Part shown: piece by piece, positions 43,592 through 55,499 of the stretch | Numbering within the stretch: the stretch's first letter is position 1 | Layout: each line of letters begins with the position of its first letter | NCBI RefSeq assembly: GCF_001544575.2 | Contig: NZ_FCNY02000007.1 | Span: 186,001 to 250,000, forward strand | Length of the DNA: 64,000 nt | Direction: 5' to 3' | Source of the DNA: Caballeronia cordobensis | Lineage (GTDB): Bacteria; Pseudomonadota; Gammaproteobacteria; Burkholderiales; Burkholderiaceae | Notes under the pieces: generated by a model | Databases searched by the model: none | What the model saw: the letters and a program-made list of their open reading frames with translations, nothing else | What the model was told of the DNA's origin: nothing | Position numbers and translations under genes: made by a program

Positions 43592-43671
43592 GGCTTCCTC
43601 CGCGCGCGACTGTGATCCGGCGCGATGAGCGCCGGTTCAACCCATTCTAGTTCAGCATTGGCGCAGCAAAG

Positions 43672-44484
43672 TCAGTTCACGACGCGACGCGAGAGCGGCG
43701 TCTCCGGCGTGGGATAACCCGCCTGCTTGAATGTTTCGATGATCGCGCGGTTGGTGTCGAAATAGACCTGCCAGTAGTCGCTCGTATTGGTATAGGGCCG
43801 CACGCACAGGAGCGGTCCTTCCGGCGTGAAGGACAGCACTTCGACATCGGGCGGCGGCGTCGTCGCGACGTTGGGAATCTTGGCGACCGCTTCCTTGAGG
43901 CGCGCGATCGCATCGAGCGGATCGACGCCGTTTGCGATCTTCGCCGTCAGCTCCACGCGCCGATGCGGAAGCAGGCTGAAATTCCAGATCGTGTCGGAAA
44001 AAATCTTGTTATTGCCGATGATGGCCGCGACGTTATCGGGCGTCGTGATCGTCGTGCCGAACAGGCCAAGCTCGGTGACAGTGCCGGTGACGCCGCCCGC
44101 CGTCACGAAATCGCCCACTTTGAAAGGCCGCAGCACCTGCATGAACACGCCCGCCGCGAAGTGGGCGAGCAGCCCGCCCCACGCGGTGCCGATGGCAAGA
44201 CCGAGACCGGCGAGCAGCGCGGCGAACGACGTGGTCTGAACGCCGAAAATCTGCAGAATCGCGAGAACCAGCAGCAGATTGAGAATGACGCCGAGGATCG
44301 AGCCGAGATAATGCGCGAGCGTCGGATCGACGCGGCCGTTGCGCGACAGCAGCTTGCGTAGCGTGCCCGTGACGAGACCGATGAGCCAGCGCCCGATGAT
44401 CCATAACGCAATCGCGCCAATAACCATGATCGCGAAGTCGACGCCGCGCGTCATGATGAATACACGTACGGTTTCGATATTCAT
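43672..44484 (-). CDS. mechanosensitive channel of the MscS family
   Basis: A 270-residue membrane protein with N-terminal helices (FAIMVIGAIALWIIGRWLIG, ILGVILNLLLVLAILQIFGV) and the pore-lining glycine/alanine pattern (FAALLAGLGLAIGTAWGGLLAHFAAGVFM), followed by the beta domain with PFKVGDFV and TPDNVAAIIGN. It fits the small MscS type that opens under hypo-osmotic stress. Size is slightly below E. coli MscS (286). No linked operon partner. Confidence 0.92.
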   Translation of the reverse strand: MNIETVRVFIMTRGVDFAIMVIGAIALWIIGRWLIGLVTGTLRKLLSRNGRVDPTLAHYLGSILGVILNLLLVLAILQIFGVQTTSFAALLAGLGLAIGTAWGGLLAHFAAGVFMQVLRPFKVGDFVTAGGVTGTVTELGLFGTTITTPDNVAAIIGNNKIFSDTIWNFSLLPHRRVELTAKIANGVDPLDAIARLKEAVAKIPNVATTPPPDVEVLSFTPEGPLLCVRPYTNTSDYWQVYFDTNRAIIETFKQAGYPTPETPLSRRVVN

Positions 44485-44640
44485 GTCGTTCTCGCTCGTG
44501 TAGCGCTGCGCCAGATAACGTGTCCGACCGGGAAATCATGCCGACAGGCCTGACAAGTTATAGGCGACGCACTGCGTCATCGCAAGAATTACAGGAATGT
44601 TTAAGTTTGATCGGAAGGTTCGACCGTGCAACCGCAACGG

Positions 44641-45171
44641 TCACGTCCATTCGGCTTCATCGGCGTTCTGATCGGGCAGGGTAAGCCCTGATGCGGGCAG
44701 CGGCAGCGCGGTCTTGTAGCGCACCTGCTTGAGCGCGAAGCTCGAACGGATATTGGAAACGCCGGGCATCTTGGTCAGCCGTTCGAGAATGAACCGTTCA
44801 AGCGCGGCGACATCGGGCAATACCACGCGCAAGAGGTAATCCGCATCGCCTGTCATCAGATAACACTCCATCACTTCTGGCCGCTCGCTGATTGCCTGTT
44901 CGAAGCGCGCGAGCGCGTCCTTGATCTGCTTTTCCAGACTTACCTGGATGAATACATTGATGGATAAGCCCAGTGCTTCCGGATTGAGCAAGGTGACGTG
45001 CTGCTTGAAAAGACCCGCTTTCTCGAGCGCGCGCACGCGGTTGAAGCATGGCGTCGGCGAAAGATTCACCGCGCGCGCGAGTTCCGAATTGGTGATGCGC
45101 GCATTTTGCTGAAGCTGATTCAGGATGCCGATATCGGTGCGGTCGAGGCGTTGCTTGGCATTGGCCGTCAT
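44641..45171 (-). CDS. Lrp/AsnC-family regulator, MdeR-like
   Basis: A 176-residue regulator. Residues ~8-60 form the AsnC helix-turn-helix ([31 protein letters not shown]), followed by the RAM ligand-binding domain ([22 protein letters not shown]). It is divergent from a homodimeric E1 dehydrogenase gene, the same arrangement as mdeR-mdeB of Pseudomonas putida. The MdeR name is inference from this context. The ATG at 45171 lacks a good ribosome site. Confidence 0.8.
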   Translation of the reverse strand: MTANAKQRLDRTDIGILNQLQQNARITNSELARAVNLSPTPCFNRVRALEKAGLFKQHVTLLNPEALGLSINVFIQVSLEKQIKDALARFEQAISERPEVMECYLMTGDADYLLRVVLPDVAALERFILERLTKMPGVSNIRSSFALKQVRYKTALPLPASGLTLPDQNADEAEWT

Positions 45172-45310
45172 AGTCGAAAGATTCCGGTTTCGGGCGTTTT
45201 TGAAGAATAAGTACACTACCGCAAAGCGGGACGGCAGCCAAATGAGACGCACATTCTGCGCCGCTATGGATATGCTTGAATGCATTCTCAAGCCTTAACG
45301 GAGTCGCGCC

Positions 45311-48021
<2,711 letters not shown>

Positions 48022-48025
<4 letters not shown>

Positions 48026-48672
48026 GCGTCCTTGCGCGCCGCATCGAGCAGTTCGCGCACTTCGTCGTCGCTGGTCTGATCGAAGTCGACATAGAACTGC
48101 CCGACGCCGAAGTACCGCTCCGGCCGCAGTACGCAGACGAAGTCATCGACGATATCTTCGATGCGCGCTTCCGAATCCAGCGGCGCGACCGGCAGCGCCG
48201 CGACGATCTTCGAGGGATGCGCATGACGCAGGGACATCGCCGCGGCTTTCATGGTCGCGCCGGTGGCCATGCCGTCATCGACGACGATCGCAATGCGGCC
48301 GTTCATGTCGAGCGGCGGCCTGTCGCCGCGATAGAGCTTCTCGCGCCGTTCGAGCTCGGCGCGCTCGCGTGCGATCACGCGTTCGAGATCGTGCTTGTCG
48401 ACGCCCGCATAGTCGACGATGCGTTCGTCGAGAAAGAACGCATCGCCCGATGCGATCGCGCCCATCGCCAGTTCCGGCTGCACGGGCACGCCGAGCTTGC
48501 GCACGACGAGCACGTCGAGCCGCGCACCGAGCGCGCGCGCGACTTCATAGGCGACCGGCACGCCGCCGCGCGGCAGCGCGAGCACGGTGACGTCGTCGCG
48601 ATTGGCGTACTCGTTCAGAAGCCTGGCGAGTTCGCGGCCCGCTTCCCTGCGGTTCTCGAACGCTGAGTTCAT
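48022..48672 (-). CDS. phosphoribosyltransferase-domain protein
   Basis: A 216-residue protein with a type I phosphoribosyltransferase fold. The PRPP-binding loop is IAIVVDDGMATGATMKAA (~130) and the N-terminal part contains VLALPRGGVPVAYEVARALG and LVVRKLGVPVQPELAMGAI. This form is common in bacteria as a stand-alone protein of unknown nucleobase specificity. The start overlaps the stop of the upstream enoyl-CoA hydratase gene (ATGA, 48669-48672), and its own stop overlaps the end of the E1 gene by four bases on the opposite strand. Confidence 0.86.
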
Positions 48673-49478
48673 GTCGCCCGTCCTTTGTCCGATGGCCGCG
48701 CGACAAAGCGCGCCGCGCCGTCGAGACCTTCATCGAATATCGTGCCATAACCATTCGCGCCTTCGCGCTGCAAGGCCCGGCCGAGATCGTCATCGAACGC
48801 GTTCTCGTGAACCGAGCGCAAGTCCGCGCGCAACGCGCTTTGCGGCAGCGCGGCCAGTTCGCACGCGAGCGCCTCGGCGACGCTGCGCGCTTCGCCCGGC
48901 GGCGCGAGACGATTGACGAGGCCGATGGCGAGCGCTTCGTGCGCATCGATGGCGCGCCCGGTGAGGATCAGATCGAGCGCACGCGACGTGCCGATGAGGC
49001 GCGGCAGCCGTATCGTGCCGCCATCGATGAGCGGCACGCCGACGCGTCTGCAGAACACGCCGAGCACCGCATCCTCTTCCGCGACACGCAGATCGCACCA
49101 CGCCGCAAGTTCGAGGCCGCCCGCGACCGCATGACCGGCGATGGCCGCGATCACGGGTTTCGTCAATGCGAGGCGCGTCGGACCCATCGGGCCGGGGCCG
49201 CTGCCGTCGGCATGGATTTCGTTGCGGCGCGCATCGTCGTTCAGGGCGCTGAGATCCGCGCCCGCGCAAAACGTGCCGCCCGCGCCCCACAGCACGGCGA
49301 CCGACGACGCATCGTCCGCTTCAAAGCATTCGAAGGCTTCGCGCAAGGCGTCGGCGATGCCGCGATCGACCGCATTGCGGCGCGCGGGCCTATCGAGCAC
49401 GACCGTGACGACGCGCGGATCGCGCGCGAGCTTTTCCATGCGCACGTGCTCGCCAACAGATTCGATGCGAGGCGACAT
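48669..49478 (-). CDS. enoyl-CoA hydratase/isomerase family protein
   Basis: A 269-residue crotonase-fold protein. The CoA-thioester oxyanion-hole segments are GTFCAGADLSALN (~68-80) and AGHAVAGGLELAAWCDLRVA (~118). The usual active-site region reads GVPLIDGGTIRLPRLIG, with an aspartate where many hydratases have glutamate, so the exact reaction (hydratase, isomerase or other) is open. Start at 49478 with GGAGCCGTCG upstream. It shares an overlapping junction with the phosphoribosyltransferase gene. Confidence 0.85.
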   Translation of the reverse strand: MSPRIESVGEHVRMEKLARDPRVVTVVLDRPARRNAVDRGIADALREAFECFEADDASSVAVLWGAGGTFCAGADLSALNDDARRNEIHADGSGPGPMGPTRLALTKPVIAAIAGHAVAGGLELAAWCDLRVAEEDAVLGVFCRRVGVPLIDGGTIRLPRLIGTSRALDLILTGRAIDAHEALAIGLVNRLAPPGEARSVAEALACELAALPQSALRADLRSVHENAFDDDLGRALQREGANGYGTIFDEGLDGAARFVARPSDKGRAT

Positions 49479-49738
49479 CGACGGCTCCGTTGCATTCCGA
49501 TTACATCTCAGGATACTCGCCGCGCGGTGCGGGCGTGCGTCACATAAAAGCCTTGCGATCGCCCTACACGCGGCCTGCGTCATGAAATATTTCGCTCGCG
49601 TGCGGTGCATGCGATGCCACGTAACGGGGCAATGCACCAGGAGAGGGCGAAGATAAATCGGCATGCAACGACGCGCTGCACCATCCCTAAGCCGCGACGC
49701 ACAACGCCCACGCACCGTTTCGATGCTCATGCGCCAAC

Positions 49739-49755
49739 TTGGCCCGGAACTTGCA
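49739..49755 (+). promoter_or_regulatory. sigma54-type promoter upstream of amt
   Basis: TTGGCCCGGAACTTGCA keeps the invariant GG (49741-49742) and GC (49753-49754) with exactly ten bases between, matching the sigma54 -24/-12 pattern (TGGCACG-N4-TTGC). A start near 49766 gives a ~25-base leader before the amt ATG. Half-sites GGTGCA (49604-49609) and TGCACC (49633-49638) resemble NtrC half-sites but are not at the usual spacing. The assignment is by consensus, supported by the nitrogen-linked gene. Confidence 0.7.
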
Positions 49756-49790
49756 AAAAAGGCGGCCTTGTCTCCACCGACCGTTCGATC

Positions 49791-50993
49791 ATGCAGGCAC
49801 TTCAGTCCGGAACCGACACTCTCTTTCTGCTGCTTGGCGCCGCGATGGTGCTTGCGATGCATGCGGGCTTTGCTTTCCTCGAACTCGGCACGGTGCGCCG
49901 CGAGAACCAGGTGAACGCGCTCGTGAAGATCCTCGTCGATTTCGCGGTATCGACGCTCGCGTATTTCTTCATCGGCTATAACATCGCGTATGGCGTGCAG
50001 TTCATGCACAGCGCCGATATCCTCGCCGAGCACAATGGTTATGCGCTCGTGCGCTTCTTCTTTCTGCTCACGTTCGCCGCCGCGATTCCGGCGATCGTCT
50101 CGGGCGGCATTGCGGAGCGCGCGAAATTCAATCCGCAACTGTTCGCGACCTGCGTGATCGTCGGCTTCGTTTATCCGCTGCTCGAAGGCGTGGCGTGGAA
50201 CGAGCGCTTCGGCATTCAGAGCTGGCTCGCCCATGCGTTCGGCGCGCCGTTCCACGATTTCGCGGGCTCCGTCGTGGTGCATGCGTTCGGCGGCTGGGTC
50301 GCGCTGCCGGCCGTGCTGCTGCTCGGGCCGCGTCACGGGCGCTATCACAAGGATGGGCGCATTGCCGCGCATCCGCCGTCGAGCATTCCGTTTCTCGCGC
50401 TCGGCGCATGGGTGCTCGCGGTCGGCTGGTTCGGCTTCAACGTGATGAGCGCGCAGACCGTCGACAAGATCAGCGGACTCGTCGCCGTCAATTCGCTGAT
50501 GGCGATGGTCGGCGGCACGCTCGCCGCATGGTTCGCGGGGCGCAACGATCCGGGCTTCACGTATAACGGGCCGCTCGCGGGACTGGTCGCGGTATGCGCG
50601 GGTTCGGACCTGATGCATCCGCTCGGTGCGCTGATCGTCGGCGCGGTCGCGGGCGTGCTGTTCGTGCAGATGTTCACCTGCGTGCAGAACCGCTGGCGCA
50701 TCGACGACGTGCTCGGCGTGTGGCCGCTGCACGGCATGTGCGGCGCGTGGGGCGGCATCGCGGCGGGCGTGTTCGGGCAGAAGGCGTTCGGCGGCATCGG
50801 CGGCGTCTCGATCTGGTCGCAGCTTATCGGCACGGTGGGCGCGGTGGCGCTCGCGCTCGCGGGCGGCGCGGCCGTGTATGGCGCGATCAAGCTGACGGTC
50901 GGTCTGCGGCTCGATCGCGAGGAAGAGTTCAACGGCGCGGATCTCGCGATTCATCGCATCTCGTCGACGCCGGATCGCGAAATGGCGGGGTAA
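49791..50993 (+). CDS. amt: ammonium transporter
   Basis: A 400-residue membrane protein with about eleven helices. The two pore histidines are seen in VVVHAFGGWVAL (~163) and VWPLHGMCGAWGG (~313), matching the twin-histidine site of AmtB. The signature DFAGSVVVH and AGLVAVCAG are also present. It lets ammonium enter under nitrogen limitation. Unlike many loci it has no glnK next to it. It is preceded by a sigma54-type promoter. Confidence 0.93.
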   Translation: MQALQSGTDTLFLLLGAAMVLAMHAGFAFLELGTVRRENQVNALVKILVDFAVSTLAYFFIGYNIAYGVQFMHSADILAEHNGYALVRFFFLLTFAAAIPAIVSGGIAERAKFNPQLFATCVIVGFVYPLLEGVAWNERFGIQSWLAHAFGAPFHDFAGSVVVHAFGGWVALPAVLLLGPRHGRYHKDGRIAAHPPSSIPFLALGAWVLAVGWFGFNVMSAQTVDKISGLVAVNSLMAMVGGTLAAWFAGRNDPGFTYNGPLAGLVAVCAGSDLMHPLGALIVGAVAGVLFVQMFTCVQNRWRIDDVLGVWPLHGMCGAWGGIAAGVFGQKAFGGIGGVSIWSQLIGTVGAVALALAGGAAVYGAIKLTVGLRLDREEEFNGADLAIHRISSTPDREMAG

Positions 50994-51053
50994 AGTCTTG
51001 GCTCGGACTTTGGGGTAACGTAGCGAAGTTCATCCATCAAACGAGCCAGGACA

Positions 51054-51911
51054 ATGTCGAACGATCACGCTTCCCGCCAGCCCGGCATCATCGAGGAACT
51101 GAAGGTTCCCGCCGTCTTCGATCTCGAAGCGGAACGCGAGCGCCGCATTGCGTTTCTCGCCGACTATCTCGAGGCGCAAAAGCTCAGGACCTATGTACTC
51201 GGCATCAGCGGCGGCGTGGATTCGTCCACGGCCGGCCGGCTCGCGCAACTCGCGGTCGAGCGCCTGCGCGCGCGCAACGTCGATGCACGCTTCATCGCGA
51301 TGCGTCTGCCCTACGGCGAGCAGCGCGACGAAGCCGATGCGCAGCGCGCGCTCGCCTTCATCCGCCCCGACGAAACGATCACCGTGAACGTGAAGCCCGC
51401 CGCCGATGCGATGCGCGAAGCGCTCAAGGCCGGCGAGTTGTTGTTTCGCGACGAACGCCACGAGGATTTCGTGCTCGGCAATATCAAGGCGCGTCAGCGG
51501 ATGATCGCGCAATACGCGGTGGCCGCGGCGCACGCGGGCATCGTGATCGGCACGGATCACGCCGCGGAATCGCTGATGGGCTTCTACACCAAGTTCGGCG
51601 ATGGCGGCGCGGACGTGCTGCCGCTCTATGGCCTGAACAAGCGCCGCGTGCGCGCGCTCGCGGAAGCGCTCGGCGCGAGCGTCGAGATATCGAAAAAGGT
51701 GCCGACCGCCGACCTCGAAACGCTCACGCCGATGAAGCCCGACGAGGACAGCTACGGAATCAGCTACGAAGACATCGACGACTTCCTCGAAGGCAAGCCG
51801 GTGTCGGACGAGGTCTACACGACCGTCTATCGTTTCTACGATGCGACGCATCACAAGCGCGTGCTGCCAATCACGCCCTATGACGACTGGCGCAGACACG
51901 CCCTGCGCTGA
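51054..51911 (+). CDS. nadE: ammonia-dependent NAD+ synthase
   Basis: A 285-residue enzyme that amidates deamido-NAD with ammonia and ATP. The P-loop is GISGGVDSSTAGR (~52-63), with later motifs LGNIKARQRM, VIGTDHAAESLMGFYTKFGDGG and TPMKPDEDSYG. No glutaminase domain, so it matches the short E. coli NadE (275). It follows amt by 60 bases, which fits a need for free ammonia, although co-transcription is not proven. Confidence 0.95.
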   Translation: MSNDHASRQPGIIEELKVPAVFDLEAERERRIAFLADYLEAQKLRTYVLGISGGVDSSTAGRLAQLAVERLRARNVDARFIAMRLPYGEQRDEADAQRALAFIRPDETITVNVKPAADAMREALKAGELLFRDERHEDFVLGNIKARQRMIAQYAVAAAHAGIVIGTDHAAESLMGFYTKFGDGGADVLPLYGLNKRRVRALAEALGASVEISKKVPTADLETLTPMKPDEDSYGISYEDIDDFLEGKPVSDEVYTTVYRFYDATHHKRVLPITPYDDWRRHALR

Positions 51912-51934
51912 TAGGTCCTGTCATCGACGCGCAC

Positions 51935-52411
51935 TCAGCGCTTGTTGCGCGCGGGCACGGCGCGCGCGCCGACGAGGGGATTGAAGGCGGCGCGCTTCGG
52001 TTCGGCGGCCGAGGCTTTCTTCGCCGTGCGGGTTTTCGGTTCGGTATCGCCGCCGCTTAGCTGGCTCAGCAAGTCTTCGTCGTCTTCGGGCTGGGCCGCG
52101 TCCTGCGTTCCTTCCTGCGGCTCACTCGCTGCAAGATGCCCGACGATCGACATGAAGTCCTTGCGCGCGCTTTTAAGGCCGCGCGCGGGCATCATCACGA
52201 GCACCACGGCTTCCTGCACGCTGTGATCGTCCACGGTTTGGAGCGTGCCTTCCTCGTCCCAGTCGATGCCGCTATCCGCATACGCCGCGACGACGTGATG
52301 CAGCACCGCGGGCGACATCACGCCGGCATCGTAAAGCGCGACAATCTGCCGTTCCGCGAGCGCGAAGAGGCTCGGCGCGCCATGCGTCCGTCGAGGCTTT
52401 CTCGCGGCCAT
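51935..52411 (-). CDS. hypothetical protein with disordered acidic/basic tail
   Basis: A 158-residue protein. The first ~90 residues are helical (SLFALAERQIVALYDAGVMSPAVLHHVVAAYAD, then DDHSVQEAVVLVMMPARGL), the rest is low-complexity (EDDEDLLSQLSGGDTEPK, KKASAAEPKR). No family recognised. It starts at 52411, one base before the stop of the dehydrogenase gene upstream of it on the same strand, so the two genes are likely cotranscribed. Confidence 0.6.
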   Translation of the reverse strand: MAARKPRRTHGAPSLFALAERQIVALYDAGVMSPAVLHHVVAAYADSGIDWDEEGTLQTVDDHSVQEAVVLVMMPARGLKSARKDFMSIVGHLAASEPQEGTQDAAQPEDDEDLLSQLSGGDTEPKTRTAKKASAAEPKRAAFNPLVGARAVPARNKR

Positions 52412-53731
52412 TCACTTCGAAGCGGGCGTGACCCGCCACACGGTGTTGCCGACATCGTCCGCGACGAGCAGCGCGCCCTTGCCATCGACCGCGACACCGA
52501 CAGGGCGTCCGAGCGCATGGCCATCCGACGAGAGAAAGCCCGTCAGGATATCTTCGGGCGGACCGGCTGGCTTGCCATTCTCGAAGGGCACGAAGATGAC
52601 CTTGTAACCGCTTCTCGGCTTGCGATTCCACGAGCCGTGCTGACCGATGAACGCCCCATTGCGATAGCGCTCGGCGAACGCGCTGCCGTCGTAGAACGCC
52701 AGCCCGAGCGATGCGGTGTGCGCGCCGACCGCGTAATCGGGCGCGATCGCCGCTTGCACGAGATCCGCGCGCTGCGGCTTCACGCGGTCATCGACATGCT
52801 GTCCGTAATAGCTATAGGGCCAGCCGTAGAACGCGCCGTCTTTCACCGAAGTCAGATAGTCCGGCACGAGTTCGTTGCCCAGTTCGTCGCGCTCGTTCAC
52901 GACAGTCCAGAGCGCGCCGCTTTGCGGCTGCCATGCCATGCCGTTCGGATTGCGCAGGCCCGAGGCGAACAGGCGCGACTGCTTCGATTCGATATCCACT
53001 TCCATGATTGCCGCGCGCCCGTTCTCCGCGGCGATGCCGTTCTCGGCGACGTTGCTGTTCGAGCCGACGGTCACATACAGCTTCTTGCCATCGCGGCTCG
53101 CGATGACGTTCTTGGTCCAGTGATGATTGATATCGCCGGCGGGCAGGTCGATGAGCTTCTCGCCGGGCGTCGTGATTTGCGTCGCGCCGGTTTCGTACTT
53201 GAAGCGCACGATCGAATCCGTGTTCGCGACGTAGAGTTCGTCGCCGACCAGCGCCATGCCGAAGGGCGAATGCAGCTTGTCGATGAACACGCTTCGCGTT
53301 TCCGCGACGCCGTCGCCATCGGCATCGCGCAACAGGACGATGCGGTCCGCGCTCGGCACGGCCGCGCCCGCGCGCTTTTGCATCTTCTTCATCACGAAGC
53401 CCTTGATGCCCGCGTTCTCGTCGTGCTTCGCGGGCGCGTTGCTTTCGGCGACGAGCACATCGCCGTTGGGTAGCGTCGCGAGCCAGCGCGGATGATCGAG
53501 CGCCGTGCCGAACGCGTTCACGCTGAAGCCTTCGGCAGCCGTGGGCTTTTGTCCTTGCGGCCAGGGTTTTGCCGGCGCGATGTTCACCGTCGGCATCAAC
53601 GATTTATGCGGCGCGGGCAGCGTCGGATTCGGGCCGAAGTCCTGCGCGTAATCGTCGGCGATGGCTGCGCCGCTCGCCAGGACCAGTGTGAAGGCCGTTG
53701 CCTGCGCGAGTTGCCTGGATCGATTGTTCAA
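52412..53731 (-). CDS. PQQ-type soluble sugar dehydrogenase (sorbosone dehydrogenase-like)
   Basis: A 439-residue periplasmic six-bladed propeller protein: signal peptide to ~residue 27 ([13 protein letters not shown]), then [76 protein letters not shown] and GQHGSWNR. These match quinoprotein glucose/sorbosone dehydrogenases. The start is set at a TTG (53731) because AGGAG lies seven bases upstream; the frame extends further but overlaps a repeat and the next gene's 3' end. Confidence 0.85.
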   Translation of the reverse strand: MNNRSRQLAQATAFTLVLASGAAIADDYAQDFGPNPTLPAPHKSLMPTVNIAPAKPWPQGQKPTAAEGFSVNAFGTALDHPRWLATLPNGDVLVAESNAPAKHDENAGIKGFVMKKMQKRAGAAVPSADRIVLLRDADGDGVAETRSVFIDKLHSPFGMALVGDELYVANTDSIVRFKYETGATQITTPGEKLIDLPAGDINHHWTKNVIASRDGKKLYVTVGSNSNVAENGIAAENGRAAIMEVDIESKQSRLFASGLRNPNGMAWQPQSGALWTVVNERDELGNELVPDYLTSVKDGAFYGWPYSYYGQHVDDRVKPQRADLVQAAIAPDYAVGAHTASLGLAFYDGSAFAERYRNGAFIGQHGSWNRKPRSGYKVIFVPFENGKPAGPPEDILTGFLSSDGHALGRPVGVAVDGKGALLVADDVGNTVWRVTPASK

Positions 53732-53745
53732 GCGAGCGCTCCTGA

Positions 53746-53779
53746 CCAATGAGAGTTCGACGCCAATGAGAGTTCGACG
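53746..53779. repeat. 17-base perfect tandem duplication
   Basis: CCAATGAGAGTTCGACG is repeated head-to-tail at 53746-53762 and 53763-53779, just upstream of the sugar-dehydrogenase start. Probably a recent slippage; it lies in the leader or promoter region. Confidence 0.9.
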
Positions 53780-53787
53780 CGGCCCAT

Positions 53788-53955
53788 TCAACCGCCGCCG
53801 ATGCCTTGCGTCACCTTGCCGGTGCCGCCGCATGTCTTGCAGTCCGCGCCTTCGATCTTGCCCGAGCCGTTGCAGTCGGGACAGATGTCTTCGCCACTGC
53901 CGGGTGCGCCGGGTTCGGCTTCATCGCCGGGGCTGAGTGGAGGTTGTTGCGCCAT
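53788..53955 (-). CDS. small DnaJ-type zinc-finger protein
   Basis: A 55-residue protein with two CxxCxGxG knuckles ([13 protein letters not shown] and [10 protein letters not shown]), the DnaJ central-domain motif. A Pro/Gln-rich N-terminal part and Gly-rich tail surround it. The start at 53955 follows GAGGAGACGGCG. It could be a zinc-binding chaperone-like or redox peptide. Function unknown. Confidence 0.68.
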   Translation of the reverse strand: MAQQPPLSPGDEAEPGAPGSGEDICPDCNGSGKIEGADCKTCGGTGKVTQGIGGG

Positions 53956-54217
53956 CGCCGTCTCCTCGCTTCTGAAGCGTTGCAATGCCTTGAAGGGAGC
54001 AATCAGCGTTCCTCATCGCTTTTGCAAGGCTTGCATCCGTCTGGAAGTTTTTTCATACGTGCCGCGCGCAGGGGCCCGCAATCCCTTGCTGCGCGGGGCG
54101 CTGTTCTGGTACGCACGATGCTTTTACTTTCATGCGGCGCGAGTCGCGGCTTTTACCACTGCAAACGCCGTCGCGCGGATTTTTTCGCCGTGTGACGACA
54201 AAGCCAGGAGGGACTTT

Positions 54218-54400
54218 ATGAGCGGAAACAAAAAGCAGATGGGCAGTGAACCGTCCAGGCCGAATCAATCGAACGAGTCTCACAGGCAGCACGGACAACA
54301 AGAGAAGTCACCGGGGCAATCGCAACAAGGTCAGAAGTCTGGTCAGCGGCAACAGAATCAGCCGCAGCCGCAACATCAGGGCGGCCAGCGTCAACCTTGA
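54218..54400 (+). CDS. small hydrophilic Gln/Ser/Gly-rich protein
   Basis: A 60-residue protein starting at 54218 behind an excellent site (CCAGGAGG, six bases before ATG). Composition is dominated by Gln, Ser, Gly and Pro (QQGQKSGQRQQNQPQPQ type), with no hydrophobic core, so it is expected to be disordered. Such small hydrophilic proteins resemble stress-linked disordered proteins. Function unknown. Confidence 0.5.
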   Translation: MSGNKKQMGSEPSRPNQSNESHRQHGQQEKSPGQSQQGQKSGQRQQNQPQPQHQGGQRQP

Positions 54401-54468
54401 TCATCCTGGAGTCGTGGCAGTAAGCAACGCGCGCGGTCTCGCCTTCGCGAGGCCGCGCGCTATCGTCT

Positions 54469-54861
54469 TCACGGCTTGCGCCCAAACGCTTCGCGCAACC
54501 TTTTCTTCGCGCGTTCGAGCGTACTCTTGCGCGACTTCGGCATATTGCGTCCCGCACGATTGATATAGAAATTGAGCATCGACATCGCCGATTGAAACGG
54601 CGACCCTTTGCGGCGCGTGCTGCGCGTGGAAGAGCGCTTGAGCGAATCGGCGATTTCCTGCGCATTGCCGCTCTTGAAGATATCGCGCTGAATATCCATC
54701 GCGTCGCTCGTTTCCATTACGTGATGCGACCAGCGGTGCGACGACCGCTCCGGCTTCTTGCGCGCGCCCGCGAGCGCGTGTCTTTGCCGCGTGCTCGGGC
54801 GCTTGCCGCTGCCCGTCTTGCTGCTCTTTTTCTTCGATGCCGTTTTGGTAGCCGTTGCCAT
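54469..54861 (-). CDS. DUF3175-like protein
   Basis: A 130-residue basic protein. A Lys/Ser-rich N-terminal tail (~35 residues) is followed by the DUF3175-like sequence HRWSHHVMETSDAMDIQRDIFKSG, KRSSTRSTRRKGSPFQSAMSMLNFYINRAGRNM and a Lys/Arg-rich end. It starts at 54861, the last base of the UdgX gene stop (TAATG), so the two are tightly coupled. Its high basic charge suggests DNA binding. Function is not known. Confidence 0.8.
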   Translation of the reverse strand: MATATKTASKKKSSKTGSGKRPSTRQRHALAGARKKPERSSHRWSHHVMETSDAMDIQRDIFKSGNAQEIADSLKRSSTRSTRRKGSPFQSAMSMLNFYINRAGRNMPKSRKSTLERAKKRLREAFGRKP

Positions 54862-55490
54862 TATCGTGTCCTGTGATGCGTGACCAACCGATGCGCCTCG
54901 CGCAACGCATCGACGATCGCCTTGTAGGCGCGTTCGCGTGTTTCGGGATCGGGCGCGCGCAACGCGAACGAAGGGTGATACGTCGCGATGATCGCGTGTC
55001 CCTCGTGTTCGATCGCATGCCCCATCGACGCCTGCAACGTCGCCTTCGAATTGCGCAGCACCGATTTGAGCGCGGTCGAACCGAGCGCGACGATCACCTT
55101 CGGTTCGACCTTGCCCGTCTCGCGATCGAGCCAGTAGTGGCATGCATCGATTTCGCGCTGGCCGGGCGTCTTGTGCATGCGCCGCTTGCCGCGCGGTTCC
55201 CACTTGAAGTGCTTGACGGCGTTGGTCACGTACACCGCCTTGCGGGCGACGCCAGCCTCTTCGAGCGCGCGATCGAGCATCGCGCCGGCCGGCCCGACGA
55301 AGGGCTTGCCCTGCAAGTCCTCCTGATCGCCCGGCTGCTCGCCGACGATCATCATCGGCGCGTGACGCGGACCCACGCCCGGCACGGCCTGCGTCGCGTG
55401 TTCCCAGAGCGCGCAGCGGCGACACGCGTCGAGCGATTCGGGCGCCTGCTCCGGTTCGACGCCGGGCTGCGGCTGCTTCGTCGCGGCCAT
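54861..55490 (-). CDS. UdgX-type uracil-DNA glycosylase family protein
   Basis: A 209-residue protein. Motif A is GEQPGDQEDLQGKPFVGPAG (~50-69), the UdgX-specific loop is KRRMHKTP (~102-109) with His106 in the position of the histidine that forms a covalent bond to the abasic site in the Mycobacterium smegmatis enzyme, and a late motif is TYHPSFALR (~170). Cys23/Cys26 and a further Cys at ~117 fit an Fe-S cluster. It should excise uracil from DNA and stay bound. It overlaps the DUF3175 gene by one base. Confidence 0.9.
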   Translation of the reverse strand: MAATKQPQPGVEPEQAPESLDACRRCALWEHATQAVPGVGPRHAPMMIVGEQPGDQEDLQGKPFVGPAGAMLDRALEEAGVARKAVYVTNAVKHFKWEPRGKRRMHKTPGQREIDACHYWLDRETGKVEPKVIVALGSTALKSVLRNSKATLQASMGHAIEHEGHAIIATYHPSFALRAPDPETRERAYKAIVDALREAHRLVTHHRTR

Positions 55491-55499
55491 GTCAGCCGC

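Noticed and set aside
43419..43640. 73-codon minus-strand frame near the LysR gene
   Set aside because: It is out of frame with the zinc-ribbon protein at 43427-43591, which has two CxxC knuckles and a ribosome site.
49604..49638. GGTGCA and TGCACC as an NtrC binding site for amt
   Set aside because: They are inverted but 23 bases apart, not the usual five-base spacing, so only half-sites are claimed.
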